Positions 27,926 to 36,740 of a stretch of 41,678 nucleotides of DNA are shown here, one piece after another (position 1 is the first letter of the stretch; the number at the start of each line of letters is the position of its first letter). Under the pieces are notes generated by a model. It had not been told where the DNA came from. It searched no databases and saw only the letters and a list, made by a program, of their open reading frames with translations. The DNA is taken from IMG/VR virus record IMGVR_UViG_3300012930_000009, positions 1-41,678 of that record; one strand, 5' to 3'. This DNA is from a virus. Both the position numbers and the translations under genes were made by a program.

Positions 27926-28195
27926 ATGACTCCAGATACGAAAAAACCGCCAGAAGGCGGTTCGATAATTGATAGGGTCGAGTGCGTAATCGGTTACGTG
28001 TGTTACTGGACCTTTGCGATCCTCTACGTGAGCCTCATGACTCTGATCGGCATCGCTTTGACAGCGATCGCGGCCGTGATATTCGCGCCGGCTTCGCTGG
28101 TTATTGGTTACCTGAGCTTGATTGTGATGTTTGCTGCGTGGCAGCAGATGTTGCGGCTGCGGCAAGAGTTCCGCGCTCCATCCGAGCCCGCGTAA
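27926..28195 (+). CDS. Antisense membrane protein in the late cluster (possible moron)
   Basis: An 89-residue plus-strand frame starts three bases from the divergent spike gene start. After a charged N-terminus (MTPDTKKPPEGGSIIDRVEC) come two hydrophobic helices (YWTFAILYVSLMTLIGIALT and FAPASLVIGYLSLIVMFAAW) and a basic tail. Its 3' end is antisense to the end of the ejection-protein gene by 95 bases, and its first codons hold the minus-strand terminator. The opposing frame is an unlikely Gln/His/Arg-rich product, so this one is preferred. There is no Shine-Dalgarno and no clear promoter, hence moderate confidence. Confidence 0.45.
   Translation: MTPDTKKPPEGGSIIDRVECVIGYVCYWTFAILYVSLMTLIGIALTAIAAVIFAPASLVIGYLSLIVMFAAWQQMLRLRQEFRAPSEPA
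27940..27962 (-). terminator. Intrinsic terminator between ejection gene and spike
   Basis: Minus strand: stem AACCGCC / GGCGGTT with a 4-base loop (27945-27962), followed by six T. It lies after the last ejection gene and just upstream of the spike, so it would lower spike and lysis transcription unless antiterminated. The 15 bases TTTTTCGTATCTGGA after the stem also follow the terminator at 7837-7857. Confidence 0.8.
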
Positions 28196-29969
28196 TACCG
28201 GCCCACTGCCTCATGGTTTGCGGGGTGGCCTGTTTGAGCATCAAGCTTGCAAGCTTCGGATTGAGCATTGCATCGGCAATGATCTCGTTGATCTGCTTGT
28301 CAGAAGATTTATAGAGCCAGTTGAGAGGGCGCGTGAGCGCCTGAATCGCCGGATGCGTGCTCAACTTTCCTGCACCGATCGCAGAAGCCACGGATAGATT
28401 CTGGAATGTGTCAGAGCCTGGCGCTTTCACGGTTGGCCCCGTAATCGCGGCGCCCATATCGAGATCGGTGCGAATCGCGCGCAGCGTCTGCACCTGGCTC
28501 GGACTCAGTGTTGCACCAGACTTCTGCGTTGCATTGTCGAGCGCCCGGCGAAAGAGCGCCGGAGACAGGAACTGCCGTTGTGTATTGGGATCGACTGCAG
28601 TCGTCTGTGCGCGATTCTGGATCTCCTGAATGACCTTCATCTGATCAATCGGTTTCGAGAGATCCTTATAGCGTTGCAAGTAGGCTTTAAAGCCAGGTGC
28701 CGATGCTTCGATTTGGTCATCGAGGGCTGAGACTACATCGCCCAACTGTCCTCGCGCCTGCGCCAGCGTGGAGGCTGCTGGAGCGTTTTGAGATGATGGC
28801 TGGAGTTTGCCTCGCTGCGCGAGCTGCAAGTCTTTACGGATCTCATAGAGCGCCGCAGGGTCGGCGTTATCGCCAATCTGATCGCGCGCCCATTCGATCG
28901 ACTGTTTGATCGTTTGGCGCTGACCCTGTGGAGAGGCGAGAATCGCGTCGATCTTGGCTTTGACCGGCGTCAGCGAGGTCACATTGGAGAATCCTGCGGG
29001 ATTCGCTGCCGGCCCGCTCAGCGCCGCATCGCGCATCGGTCCCGTTACAACATCGCGTGAAATCTTCGCCGCTTCAATGTCCTGCGGGGTACCGGCGATC
29101 TTGTCGAGCGCTGCTTGGCGCGCCGCATTCTGCTCGGACGTGCGCGTGCCGAACTCGGCCGGATTCTGGCTGCGCACCGCCTTTTCGAGTGCGAGAACGC
29201 CAATGTCGCCCGATGCTGCGCCCGTCGTCGGCTGCGAGCCCGCGACCGTGGGCTGATTGGCATCGAGCCGCGCGGCGGCGGTCTGCGGATTGATGGCTTG
29301 ATCCTGCAAGACACGCGATGCAATGGCCTGCTGGCCGGAGCGCGTTAACGGACGCACGACGCCCGCTACGGCGTTCTTTGCAAGGCCCGCCGTACTTGCA
29401 GCGGCACCCGGCGCAAGGCCTCCCGCAAGCCCTGCGACGGCTTGGCCAACAGGGCCTGCGCCACTGTCGGCGGCGACTTTCTGCGCTTCCGCCGCAGTCA
29501 CGCCGCTGACCACGGATGGCAGGATGCGCGAGCCGCCGGCGGGGCCGACAAGCGCCGCGCTGGCGCCCTGTCCGCCGACATTCAGATACTGCTGGACCTG
29601 GTCCTCGGGGTGCGGCAACTCTGCCGCCGAGCCCATGAGACCCTTGATGTAAGCGCTCGTGCCGGGAATGCCTGAGCGATCCGAATTGACCTCAAGAGCC
29701 GCGGGCGCGGCTTTCCCGGTCGCCTTCATGTAAGCACTACCAGCAGCAGCTTTCATGAGATCGACGATATTCGCCGCCGTATCCATCGGGATGCCAAGGA
29801 GCCCGGCGATACCGCTGTTAAAGCCAGTCGCCACCGCGTTCACGCGGTCGCCCGCACTGATCGGCGCGGCGTCTGCCGGTGCCTGAGTAGGCGCGGCGTA
29901 TTTCGCCCACGGCCCACCCTCTGTCGATGTGGGCGCGCTGTGGGCGTAGTTCTCCCAAGGGCCAGCCAT
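28101..29969 (-). CDS. Internal virion / DNA-ejection protein (622 aa)
   Basis: 622 residues from ATG 29969, TAATG-coupled to the preceding gene. GPWENYAHSAP and GPWAKYAAP at the N-terminus are the repeated G-P-W-x-x-Y motif of podovirus internal virion proteins. The rest is Ala/Gln-rich and helical (QAAFDKI-like helices, LDDQIEASAPGFKAYLQRYK) with Gly/Ala hydrophobic stretches (AVAGLAGGLAPGAA) that could enter membranes. It would be packaged in the head and ejected to form the DNA channel. It is the third and largest gene of an ejection trio. Confidence 0.75.
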   Translation of the reverse strand: MAGPWENYAHSAPTSTEGGPWAKYAAPTQAPADAAPISAGDRVNAVATGFNSGIAGLLGIPMDTAANIVDLMKAAAGSAYMKATGKAAPAALEVNSDRSGIPGTSAYIKGLMGSAAELPHPEDQVQQYLNVGGQGASAALVGPAGGSRILPSVVSGVTAAEAQKVAADSGAGPVGQAVAGLAGGLAPGAAASTAGLAKNAVAGVVRPLTRSGQQAIASRVLQDQAINPQTAAARLDANQPTVAGSQPTTGAASGDIGVLALEKAVRSQNPAEFGTRTSEQNAARQAALDKIAGTPQDIEAAKISRDVVTGPMRDAALSGPAANPAGFSNVTSLTPVKAKIDAILASPQGQRQTIKQSIEWARDQIGDNADPAALYEIRKDLQLAQRGKLQPSSQNAPAASTLAQARGQLGDVVSALDDQIEASAPGFKAYLQRYKDLSKPIDQMKVIQEIQNRAQTTAVDPNTQRQFLSPALFRRALDNATQKSGATLSPSQVQTLRAIRTDLDMGAAITGPTVKAPGSDTFQNLSVASAIGAGKLSTHPAIQALTRPLNWLYKSSDKQINEIIADAMLNPKLASLMLKQATPQTMRQWAGITRARMERGTLAAAATSAATQQTSQSSSGNQ

Positions 29970-31336
29970 TAGTTGGCCGGTTCCCAGTTCGCTTGATCAG
30001 CAGGATTTCCACCTTTGAATCGATAACCTTGCTCGACCGCACCTGGCGCTGGACCGTTGCCCGCCGCTGGCTGCAATCGCAACTTGGCCACATCGCTGAT
30101 CGTGGCCTGCGGGTTCTTTGATTGCTCAAGCATGGTCACATCGTGCTGCGTGTAGGGAATGGCTGTTTGTAGTTGAGTCAGGCTCTTTTGGATTCCATCC
30201 TTCATCTGCTGCGGGAATTTTGGGTTTGTGAGCAATACCTCCATTCCTTTTTCCGCAATCTGGCGAATCTCCGCCATGCGACGCAACCGAGTCAGTTCGG
30301 TGTCGCCTGGAATGATCTTCACCGTACCCATACTGCTGGTGAGTGACCCTTGTGGCGCAAGTCCGGCGGCTTCGATCGCCGCAAGGTTTCTCTCGACGCC
30401 CGTGGCCATCAGGTTGTAATCCTGCGTGCCCTGAGAACTGACCAGGTTCGCCAGCGCAGATTTTGTAGCCCCAATAAGCGTCGTGCCTTGATGAGAACCA
30501 ATCATTCCGCCAAAATATCCAGTGCTGGCCCCTGAGGGCAGTTCGGCCAGGTTCTGCGCGATCTGTCCGATCTGGTGACCGGCGAGCGCGATACGCGTGT
30601 ATTGAGTTTCAGCGCGATTGCCGAGACCGCCCGCCCCAACCGAGTCAGGATCTTTGGGACCGCCTGGAATTGGCATCAATGAGCCTGGATGCGTAGGGTC
30701 TGGCTGATATCCATCCGGGATCTTTGGCTGCAAATCCTTTTGTCGATCCCGCGCGTCAGTCATGTTCTGGCCGCGCTGAGTCGTTGCAATCGTTGCGGCG
30801 TTGTTCTCGCGCGAAGTATGCGCTGACAATTGACTGTCTGGAGATGCCGCCTTCGGAATCGTCGCAAGACCATCAGCAGGTTTGCCGGTTGTCTTGTCAT
30901 AGGGGATAAGCTTGTCGCCCACGTCTTTGTACTCAATTTGCGGAGTAATCCCAGCAGTTGCACCCGCCATCGCGCGCGCATGTTGCGCCAGAGACTTCAC
31001 CTGATCCGGAGTGAGTTGCGCAAATGCGCCTGGGCCGTGCGCCTTATCGAACTGTTGTTGAAACTCCGGCGCAAAGTCCTGCACGGCCTTGATTGGGTCG
31101 CTCGAATTCTCAATCGCAAGGGCACTTAAATAGTGCTGCTTTGCCTGAGTCACGGCCTGTTGCTGTGCCTGGTCTTGTGCCTGAAATTGCTGCTGTTGCT
31201 GTGCTCCGGAGAGCTGCGTCTGTAAAAGCTGCGAGCGCAGCGGCGCTTCGGCCTGCGCCTGCTGTTGCAGCTTGATAGTCCCAGCAGTCTGAAGCACGCG
31301 GCCGAGATCGAACGGAGCGAATATTGACGGGTCCAT
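29969..31336 (-). CDS. Internal virion / ejection protein (455 aa)
   Basis: 455 residues from ATG 31336 (TAATG overlap; an in-frame GTG lies at 31342). The N-terminal 100 residues are Gln/Ala-rich (QQQQQFQAQDQAQQQAVTQA). A central NAATIATTQRGQNMTDARDR and the C-terminal helical domain (ELTRLRRMAEIRQIAEKGME) follow the layout of podovirus ejection proteins between a small p7-like and a large partner. The C-terminus ends with GYRFKGGNPADQANWEPAN, a common phage endpiece. Confidence 0.75.
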   Translation of the reverse strand: MDPSIFAPFDLGRVLQTAGTIKLQQQAQAEAPLRSQLLQTQLSGAQQQQQFQAQDQAQQQAVTQAKQHYLSALAIENSSDPIKAVQDFAPEFQQQFDKAHGPGAFAQLTPDQVKSLAQHARAMAGATAGITPQIEYKDVGDKLIPYDKTTGKPADGLATIPKAASPDSQLSAHTSRENNAATIATTQRGQNMTDARDRQKDLQPKIPDGYQPDPTHPGSLMPIPGGPKDPDSVGAGGLGNRAETQYTRIALAGHQIGQIAQNLAELPSGASTGYFGGMIGSHQGTTLIGATKSALANLVSSQGTQDYNLMATGVERNLAAIEAAGLAPQGSLTSSMGTVKIIPGDTELTRLRRMAEIRQIAEKGMEVLLTNPKFPQQMKDGIQKSLTQLQTAIPYTQHDVTMLEQSKNPQATISDVAKLRLQPAAGNGPAPGAVEQGYRFKGGNPADQANWEPAN

Positions 31337-32025
31337 TACCACTGCACCGCGCCATAGTTGCCATTATAGCCAGTCGTTGCTGGCGGCGGGCTGCCGAGAT
31401 ATTTACTGAGCATATAGTTTGATAACCCGCCCTGAACGGACTGATTAATTCCGCCTGCCGTCAGATAAGCCGAGTTTCCTTGATTGACCCCGTTCTGCTG
31501 ATAGGCGCCTGAGATCTGATTCGCCGCATTGGTACCTGCTGCGGTCGTCGCCTGGACGCCTGTCTGTCCAATGCCAGCCTGTCCTGCGAGGCGGTTATAG
31601 AAGTCGCCGAACTGCTGCGAGGCAAGGCCGGAAGCGAAGCGCTGCCCAGATTTGACTGCGGCACCTGAGAGCAGCCCGCCGCGCGCGGCTGCGGAGCGAT
31701 CAATGGCTTGTTGGCCCTGGTCGAGATTGAATTGATAGTCGGGCGACTGGAAGAACCCGGACATATCCGGCGCGCCGCCACTCGTGAGGGAGCCGTCAGC
31801 ATTCGCGGTCCGCCCATAGAGTTTGTTGATGTCGCCGAGGGCTGCGACACCAATCTGACGATATGGCGCCTGATCGGCGCGCGTCTGGTCGTATTCGCGC
31901 TGCTGCTCGCCAACCGTTGATTGCGTGGCGCTCTTTGAAGCGCTCGCTGCCTTTCCACCTGCATAGATGGACGCGCCCGCGCCGATGACAGCACCGCCAA
32001 TGACAGCCGTTGCAACCCAGGTCAT
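31336..32025 (-). CDS. DNA transfer / ejection protein (229 aa)
   Basis: 229 residues from ATG 32025, with AAGGA upstream and ATGA overlap. A Gly/Ala-rich N-terminal helix (VIGGAVIGAGASIYAGGKAA) may insert in membranes. PDYQFNLDQGQQAIDRSAAA, followed by RGGLLSGAAVKSGQRFASGL and FGDFYNRLAGQAGIGQ, is highly typical of podovirus DNA-transfer proteins of the P22 gp7 class. It is the first gene of the ejection trio, coupled to the next through TAATG. Confidence 0.85.
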   Translation of the reverse strand: MTWVATAVIGGAVIGAGASIYAGGKAASASKSATQSTVGEQQREYDQTRADQAPYRQIGVAALGDINKLYGRTANADGSLTSGGAPDMSGFFQSPDYQFNLDQGQQAIDRSAAARGGLLSGAAVKSGQRFASGLASQQFGDFYNRLAGQAGIGQTGVQATTAAGTNAANQISGAYQQNGVNQGNSAYLTAGGINQSVQGGLSNYMLSKYLGSPPPATTGYNGNYGAVQW

Positions 32026-32483
32026 GAAGGTTCCTTTTGCGGTTCAATAACTTTTTGCATGGCTTCGGTCAACTGTTTCATCTCTTGTTCGTAGTCAATA
32101 AACGCAGAGCTCTTATCAACAAGTTCATCTTTCAATTTTTCGAGATCTGTTTCATTCGTTGGGTGGATCGTTATCCACACCATATCTTCGTGAATGTAGA
32201 GCGCCTTACGGACACCAGCGCCAGACTTAAAAACAGCCGGAGCTACGATGTCCTCGATCTGCCCGTCAATCATCACGGTTGCGCGTCCTGTCAGAACCAT
32301 ATTGAAATGCTCTGTCTTGTGACAGTGACCGAGTACGACAGTCCCTGCTGGCATGAACACCTGGCGCATGTAGACGCCGGGCGCGAAGCGGTGCATAAGC
32401 GGAATCTCAACTTGAGGCTCCTGCAACATGCGTTTCTCCAGTGTTTCAACCTTTTGAGCGAGCGTTCTCGCAAGCGCGTTCAT
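32022..32483 (-). CDS. Cupin-domain protein (153 aa)
   Basis: 153 residues. After a short N-terminal helix (LARTLAQKVETLEKRM), GHCHKTEHFNMVLTGRATVM holds the cupin motif 1 ligands H53, H55 and E58, and the 'G-x5-D-G' strand follows. A metal-bound beta barrel is expected. A C-terminal coiled-coil tail (EQEMKQLTEAMQKVIEPQ) follows. Cupins in phage head-to-ejection gene clusters are known but unexplained; a structural or assembly role is as likely as an enzymatic one. Confidence 0.75.
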   Translation of the reverse strand: MNALARTLAQKVETLEKRMLQEPQVEIPLMHRFAPGVYMRQVFMPAGTVVLGHCHKTEHFNMVLTGRATVMIDGQIEDIVAPAVFKSGAGVRKALYIHEDMVWITIHPTNETDLEKLKDELVDKSSAFIDYEQEMKQLTEAMQKVIEPQKEPS

Positions 32484-32487
32484 GCGA

Positions 32488-33282
32488 TTAGTCGAGCGAA
32501 TACGTGAGCGTTTGCAATTCCAAACCTTTCACGCCGGTCGCCGTGAAGTTTCCGGCCGTGAGCGTTAACCCCAAAGTGAGTACGCCGCTTGTATCCATCG
32601 AGGCAAGCCCCGCTGACACCACATTGTTGTCGCGCACGATCGCCTGGAGCACCTGCGTGCGAGCGGGACGGATGGCGGCCGGCGCCCCAGTAATCGTAAA
32701 TCCGGTCGCATTCGATGTCGCAGAGCTTTGAGGCACATAGAGCGCCACCAGTTTGCCAACTTTTGACCAGCGCAAAACGGGTGCTGGATTCGTCGCTGTC
32801 CCGGTATATGCCCCAGTGTACGTGCCGGTTGATTCGAGCGCGGCGTAGGCGGCGTTGCCTTCGGCGGCCGTCAGGTACTGCGGATGCGGGTCGGGGTCTG
32901 CGACGTGCGCGGCGAGGGCGCCGGCCGACACAACATTGGCCGCCGCGAGCGTTGCCGCATTGCCTGCGGAAACTTCCGAATCGCGCGCGATACTCGTGGG
33001 CAGATCGGCATCCCCAATAAAATCGAATACGAGCCCGCCAGAGCGGCCGATCAGCACCTCGCCATTACTCGCCACGATGTCAGCGAGAGCGCCGCCAGAG
33101 CTGGCAGAGCGCCCCACAACGGAGGCGCCAGCGGAGAAGCGCAACTTCGCATTCGTGACGGCCTGGTCCTGGATCTTCTGCGTGCCGACCGTGCCATCGT
33201 CGGGTTCGACGGCGACCTGACGCGCCCAACGCGCCCACTCCGCGGAGTCCTTCGGCGGCTCTTTCGGCGGTCGAATCGGCAT
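32488..33282 (-). CDS. Tail fibre-like protein (264 aa)
   Basis: 264 residues from ATG 33282, right after the upstream TAG. A Pro/Lys/Trp-rich start (PPKEPPKDSAEWARWARQ) is followed by GTQKIQDQAVTNAKLRFSAG, a standard fibre-repeat phrase. HVADPDPHPQYLT is the D-P-H-P-Q-Y fibre motif. The C-terminal domain is a beta sandwich (GLASMDTSGVLTLGLTL). It is a third receptor-side protein, here next to the head-completion genes. Confidence 0.75.
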   Translation of the reverse strand: MPIRPPKEPPKDSAEWARWARQVAVEPDDGTVGTQKIQDQAVTNAKLRFSAGASVVGRSASSGGALADIVASNGEVLIGRSGGLVFDFIGDADLPTSIARDSEVSAGNAATLAAANVVSAGALAAHVADPDPHPQYLTAAEGNAAYAALESTGTYTGAYTGTATNPAPVLRWSKVGKLVALYVPQSSATSNATGFTITGAPAAIRPARTQVLQAIVRDNNVVSAGLASMDTSGVLTLGLTLTAGNFTATGVKGLELQTLTYSLD

Positions 33283-34662
33283 CTAGTTGCCGATGATCAC
33301 GACATCGGTGAGCGCGAGCACCAGCGTGCGCGGCACAGGGTCGGAGATCGTGAGTTCGTAGATGCGGTGTCGGGCTGAACCCAGCCGGTTCCACAGCGCC
33401 CGGCGCAGGTATTCACCAACCTTGCCGATGGGCCGCCACTTCTCACCGGACCACTTGCGGCCGGCGGTGTCCGAGAAGCGCAGCATGACTTGTGGATCAA
33501 ATCCCTGGCCTTCCTGTAAGCCAACCCCCTGCTCAAAGAGCAGTTCCAGTCGGTCGTGCGCAACGATCTGATTATCTTTCGTCACCGGCGGGGAGACGAT
33601 GACCCCACGCAGGACGTTTCCGAACTCAGTGAACGTGTTCGCATCAAGCGCGCCGAGAATATTTGAGTAGAAATCCCCTGTGAGCCACTGGTCGTAGGCG
33701 CGCAGGATGAACAGCGGTCGCCAGCGGTTCAGGCCATAGGATTGCTTGCGATTCCACAACTGCGTGGCAATGTTGAACGCGAAGGTCTTATCATCGAAGC
33801 TGACCGAGATGAACTTGCTCCCGCCTTCATTCCAGCTGAGCATGAAGCAGGTCTTGTCCGCCGCATCCTCAATAGCCTGCTCAATCGCATCGGTTGAGAT
33901 GCGGATCGCTTTGTAGCCATTAAGGCGGTAGATGACCCCATCGTGACCGACGAAAAAGAGACTGGAGTCGGAGGAAACGACGGCGTAGCGTGAGATGAGG
34001 CCGATTTCACCGAAGCCGTTGGGCTCGCGCGTGAAAGGAAAATCTGCGTTGCCCGAGTCGTAGAAGATTTCGTAGGATTCACGCCCAAACATTACGACTT
34101 CACCGAGCAATCGCTTGCCGCGGATCACATCATCCGGGTACTGCTCGGCCGAGGCAAAGTCCAGGCTGTCCCACTCAAGTGGCGCACGGTTGTTCGACAG
34201 CGCGAATTCTTCAGAATCTGGGAATCCTGCGAGGTAGTAGCCTGCGACTTCTTCAAGCCACGTCGCGCCCTTCGGGAAGCCTTCGGCGGTGATCTCGTTG
34301 ATGCCGGTGTTGTCATAGACAAACCCGCGACCGGAGGCGAGCAGCACAACATGCGTCTCATCGCCCACGATGTCCACGAACTTATCGCCGGGGATCGTGC
34401 CGAGGGCTTCAGCCACAAACTTTACGGTGATGCGATAGAGCGTCTGGCCGACGACCACATACGGTACGCCGTTGATGACTTCGCCACCGCGGAAAAATCC
34501 GGTGCCAATCCGTACAAGCTCGAGAATGCCGTAGTCCGGAACGACCGCAGCAAAAGTATCTGCCGCAGGAGGCGCTGGAACGACGTGATAGTTGATCAGA
34601 TCCTGTGCAGACAGCGGCAGCGTGCGCAGCTTGTAAGCTTGAGTTCCGAATGCGAGACGCAT
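33283..34662 (-). CDS. P22 gp10-like packaged-DNA stabilization protein
   Basis: 459 residues from ATG 34662. AYKLRTLPLSAQDLINYHVV, then AGYYLAGFPDSEEFALSN, followed by FASAEQYPDDVIRGK and REPNGFGEIGLISRYAVV, are hallmarks of the gp10 family (N-terminal S.Q...N.y.E, beta-propeller-like repeats). It forms part of the tail hub below the portal and plugs the packaged DNA. It follows the gp4-like gene, the usual order in P22-type phages. Confidence 0.85.
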   Translation of the reverse strand: MRLAFGTQAYKLRTLPLSAQDLINYHVVPAPPAADTFAAVVPDYGILELVRIGTGFFRGGEVINGVPYVVVGQTLYRITVKFVAEALGTIPGDKFVDIVGDETHVVLLASGRGFVYDNTGINEITAEGFPKGATWLEEVAGYYLAGFPDSEEFALSNNRAPLEWDSLDFASAEQYPDDVIRGKRLLGEVVMFGRESYEIFYDSGNADFPFTREPNGFGEIGLISRYAVVSSDSSLFFVGHDGVIYRLNGYKAIRISTDAIEQAIEDAADKTCFMLSWNEGGSKFISVSFDDKTFAFNIATQLWNRKQSYGLNRWRPLFILRAYDQWLTGDFYSNILGALDANTFTEFGNVLRGVIVSPPVTKDNQIVAHDRLELLFEQGVGLQEGQGFDPQVMLRFSDTAGRKWSGEKWRPIGKVGEYLRRALWNRLGSARHRIYELTISDPVPRTLVLALTDVVIIGN

Positions 34663-34665
34663 GCT

Positions 34666-35025
34666 CTAGAAATAGTCCGCTTGGACTGTGTTTGAAATAT
34701 AAGTCCGTGCCAGTTGCCGCCGAAGCATGCGCTCCGCCCACGAAGGCGGGGATAACCCCAGTGCCCCACGTACTGCATACGCGGTTGGGTCTTGACCAAA
34801 TGATCCCGCGCACAAGCACGAGAGCATCTCTGTCAGCGGTGCTGCAGCATAGTCAGGCACATCGGCATCCACGGCCCACGCCGTCAGGCTTTCGCCTGCC
34901 AGCATGTCGTAGAGTTCGACGTACTTGTCCGCGACGAGCGTTGTGTCGTCCGCGTCGGCAGGGTCGCCTGCGCTCACGCGCCGCAGGTTCTCCAGGGTTT
35001 TTCGATAGAGCAAAGTAAGTGTCAT
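34666..35025 (-). CDS. P22 gp4-like head completion / tail accessory protein
   Basis: 119 residues from ATG 35025. No Shine-Dalgarno is evident, and the frame is open upstream to 35112. The C-terminal WAERMLRRQLARTYISN, ending with VQADYF, and the central VPDYAAAPLTEMLSCLCA match the gp4 family that bridges portal and tail. LVADKYVELYDMLAGE in the N-terminal half fits its helical core. It seals the head with gp10-like protein. Confidence 0.8.
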   Translation of the reverse strand: MTLTLLYRKTLENLRRVSAGDPADADDTTLVADKYVELYDMLAGESLTAWAVDADVPDYAAAPLTEMLSCLCAGSFGQDPTAYAVRGALGLSPPSWAERMLRRQLARTYISNTVQADYF

Positions 35026-35065
35026 AGCGGAAAGGAGCGGGTAATAAGTCCCCGCTCCAGGTCCT

Positions 35066-35494
35066 TTAGGCCTTCTGACAGTGGATGAAGAGCACTGCGG
35101 TTCCCGCAGCACCCGTAGCGGCTGCAGTGGACGAAGTGACCGTCACCTTTGTCGGCGTGGTGGCCGGTGCCAGTACCGCCGCCGCATTCGTCACCGCGGT
35201 ATAACTCGAAGTGCCAGTTTGCGCACCCGTGAGTCCAGTGACGATATCGGTGGAACCGACCGTGACTTTGTGCACGACGGCCGGAGAGCCGTTCGTATCC
35301 ATGTCAGTCGGTGCCCAGGTTACGCCAACCATGCGCACATTGGGCGGCAGATAGCCCGCCTCCATGACGTCAGCTGTTTCGTTGTCAGTTGAAAGAAAAG
35401 TTAAGTTGAATGGAACAACGAAGGTGCCAGCACCAGGGTTGTCGTAGTAGTTCCGCGCAGCAGAAGCTGCAACGGTGGTAGTTTCGCCCGCCAT
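35066..35494 (-). CDS. Virion protein following the capsid (142 aa)
   Basis: 142 residues from ATG 35494, with AGGAGA upstream. The product has few charges and is beta-rich (FVVPFNLTFLSTDNETADVM, then VGSTDIVTGLTGAQTGTSSY). Proteins of this size and composition next to the capsid gene are often head decoration or connector-associated proteins. No motif confirms this. Position and a strong start site support expression with the capsid. Confidence 0.65.
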   Translation of the reverse strand: MAGETTTVAASAARNYYDNPGAGTFVVPFNLTFLSTDNETADVMEAGYLPPNVRMVGVTWAPTDMDTNGSPAVVHKVTVGSTDIVTGLTGAQTGTSSYTAVTNAAAVLAPATTPTKVTVTSSTAAATGAAGTAVLFIHCQKA

Positions 35495-35519
35495 TTCTAG
35501 ATTCTCCTAAACGTTTGAA

Positions 35520-36650
35520 TTAGGCGACGGCTACGTAGCCGGTGCATACGCCGTTTTGCTTCGGGCTTGTGGTGTCGGTCGCGCCAGTGCCGTAATAGAC
35601 TTTGTTGAGCGCATCGATGAACTCGTAACCAGCGCCTTTCTTTGCGCCATAGTCGCGGATGTTCTCGATCATCTTGGTGCGCTGTGCGATACCGTAGGCG
35701 ACCGCCTGCGTCCCGCACAGAAACACTGGTGCCACCGATGTCGTGCCACTTGCGCCCGGGGTTCCCGACAGAATGCCGATCTCCGGAACTTCGCGGATGA
35801 TCATGCCGTCATAGATCATGTCGCCCGAGGTGTAGAGCGGGTTGTCCTTGGCCGCATTCGCCGTCAGTGCCGCGGTGTTGATGGCGGTGAGGGCCGTTTG
35901 CGCTGCACGAAACGCGCGAGTGCCGCAGAACACGACGTACCACTCTTCCTCGTCATTCACCTTGATCGGGCGAATCTTCGGATTGGCCGATTTCGCCGTG
36001 TCCTTCAGCAGCTGAAGAACGGTCAAGTTCAGAATGTCGTTGGTCGTATCGCACGCACTGATCCCAGTGGCATGCACCGTGTAGCCCGTGCCGGCATTCA
36101 CACCAAAGATCACGCGGTCCTGGTTGTTGACGAGCCAACTGTTGCGATCCGTGGAACTGGCCGAGGCGTAGGCCTGATGCACTGCTCCATCGGTCGAGAT
36201 GGAGTTCAGCGCAAGCACGATGCGATCGCGGATGTTCTCCTTGGCGTGGTCCTGAAGCGTTGCGTTCTTCGCTTCGACGAGATCGATGGCTGAGAATTGC
36301 TCATCGAGCTTGTCGTGCACGACCGCCCAGCGGGTGCGATCAACCTTCACCCGGAAGTTGCGGATGCCCATGGCCTCCTCATTACCTTCCAGCGTGTTGT
36401 AGCCGGTGATGCCGGAAACGACGCCAGCGACCGCGCCGGTGGCCGTGTTCGCGTTGCCAGTGAGCCGGTTGACCAATTCGAAGTTGATCGTTTCCCCGAT
36501 ACTCTTCGTCAGGTCCTCGTTGATTTGGATGGGAGAGCTTTCGTCAGCTCCCATGTATTTGGAAAAGCGGTTTGCGCGGATGTATTCGCGGAAAAACGTG
36601 TTTTCCCACTTGATGACCCGACTGTTGGTCGGGACAGTAGTCACTGCCAT
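35520..36650 (-). CDS. Major capsid protein, N4-gp56/DUF4043-like
   Basis: 376 residues from ATG 36650, with AGGAG nine bases upstream. TKSIGETINFELVNRLTGNA, YNTLEGNEEAMGIRNFRVKV and DRTRWAVVHDKLDEQFSAID are the core of the N4-gp56/DUF4043 capsid family, which has the HK97 fold. DEEEWYVVFCGTRAFRAAQT and GDMIYDGMIIREVPEIG continue the P-domain. It builds the icosahedral shell with the scaffold encoded just upstream. A terminator-like hairpin precedes it. Confidence 0.85.
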   Translation of the reverse strand: MAVTTVPTNSRVIKWENTFFREYIRANRFSKYMGADESSPIQINEDLTKSIGETINFELVNRLTGNANTATGAVAGVVSGITGYNTLEGNEEAMGIRNFRVKVDRTRWAVVHDKLDEQFSAIDLVEAKNATLQDHAKENIRDRIVLALNSISTDGAVHQAYASASSTDRNSWLVNNQDRVIFGVNAGTGYTVHATGISACDTTNDILNLTVLQLLKDTAKSANPKIRPIKVNDEEEWYVVFCGTRAFRAAQTALTAINTAALTANAAKDNPLYTSGDMIYDGMIIREVPEIGILSGTPGASGTTSVAPVFLCGTQAVAYGIAQRTKMIENIRDYGAKKGAGYEFIDALNKVYYGTGATDTTSPKQNGVCTGYVAVA

Positions 36651-36691
36651 TGAAATAAGCTCCTAATGAGCTGAGAGCTGTCTTTCAGGCA

Positions 36692-36714
36692 TAAAAAACC
36701 GCCTCAAGGGCGGT
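36692..36714 (-). terminator. Intrinsic terminator between scaffold and capsid
   Basis: Minus strand: ACCGCC / GGCGGT stem with a 5-base loop (36698-36714) followed by six T. It lies after the scaffold stop and before the capsid ribosome site. In a single late transcript it would stop part of the polymerases or protect the 3' end of the scaffold message. Confidence 0.75.
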
Positions 36715-36740
36715 CTGATTCATCCGAAAAGAATGAGCTG

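Noticed and set aside
27923-28165. Minus-strand 80-codon frame opposite the antisense membrane gene
   Set aside because: The product is a Gln/His/Arg-rich sequence without protein-like features, as expected for the complement of hydrophobic codons.
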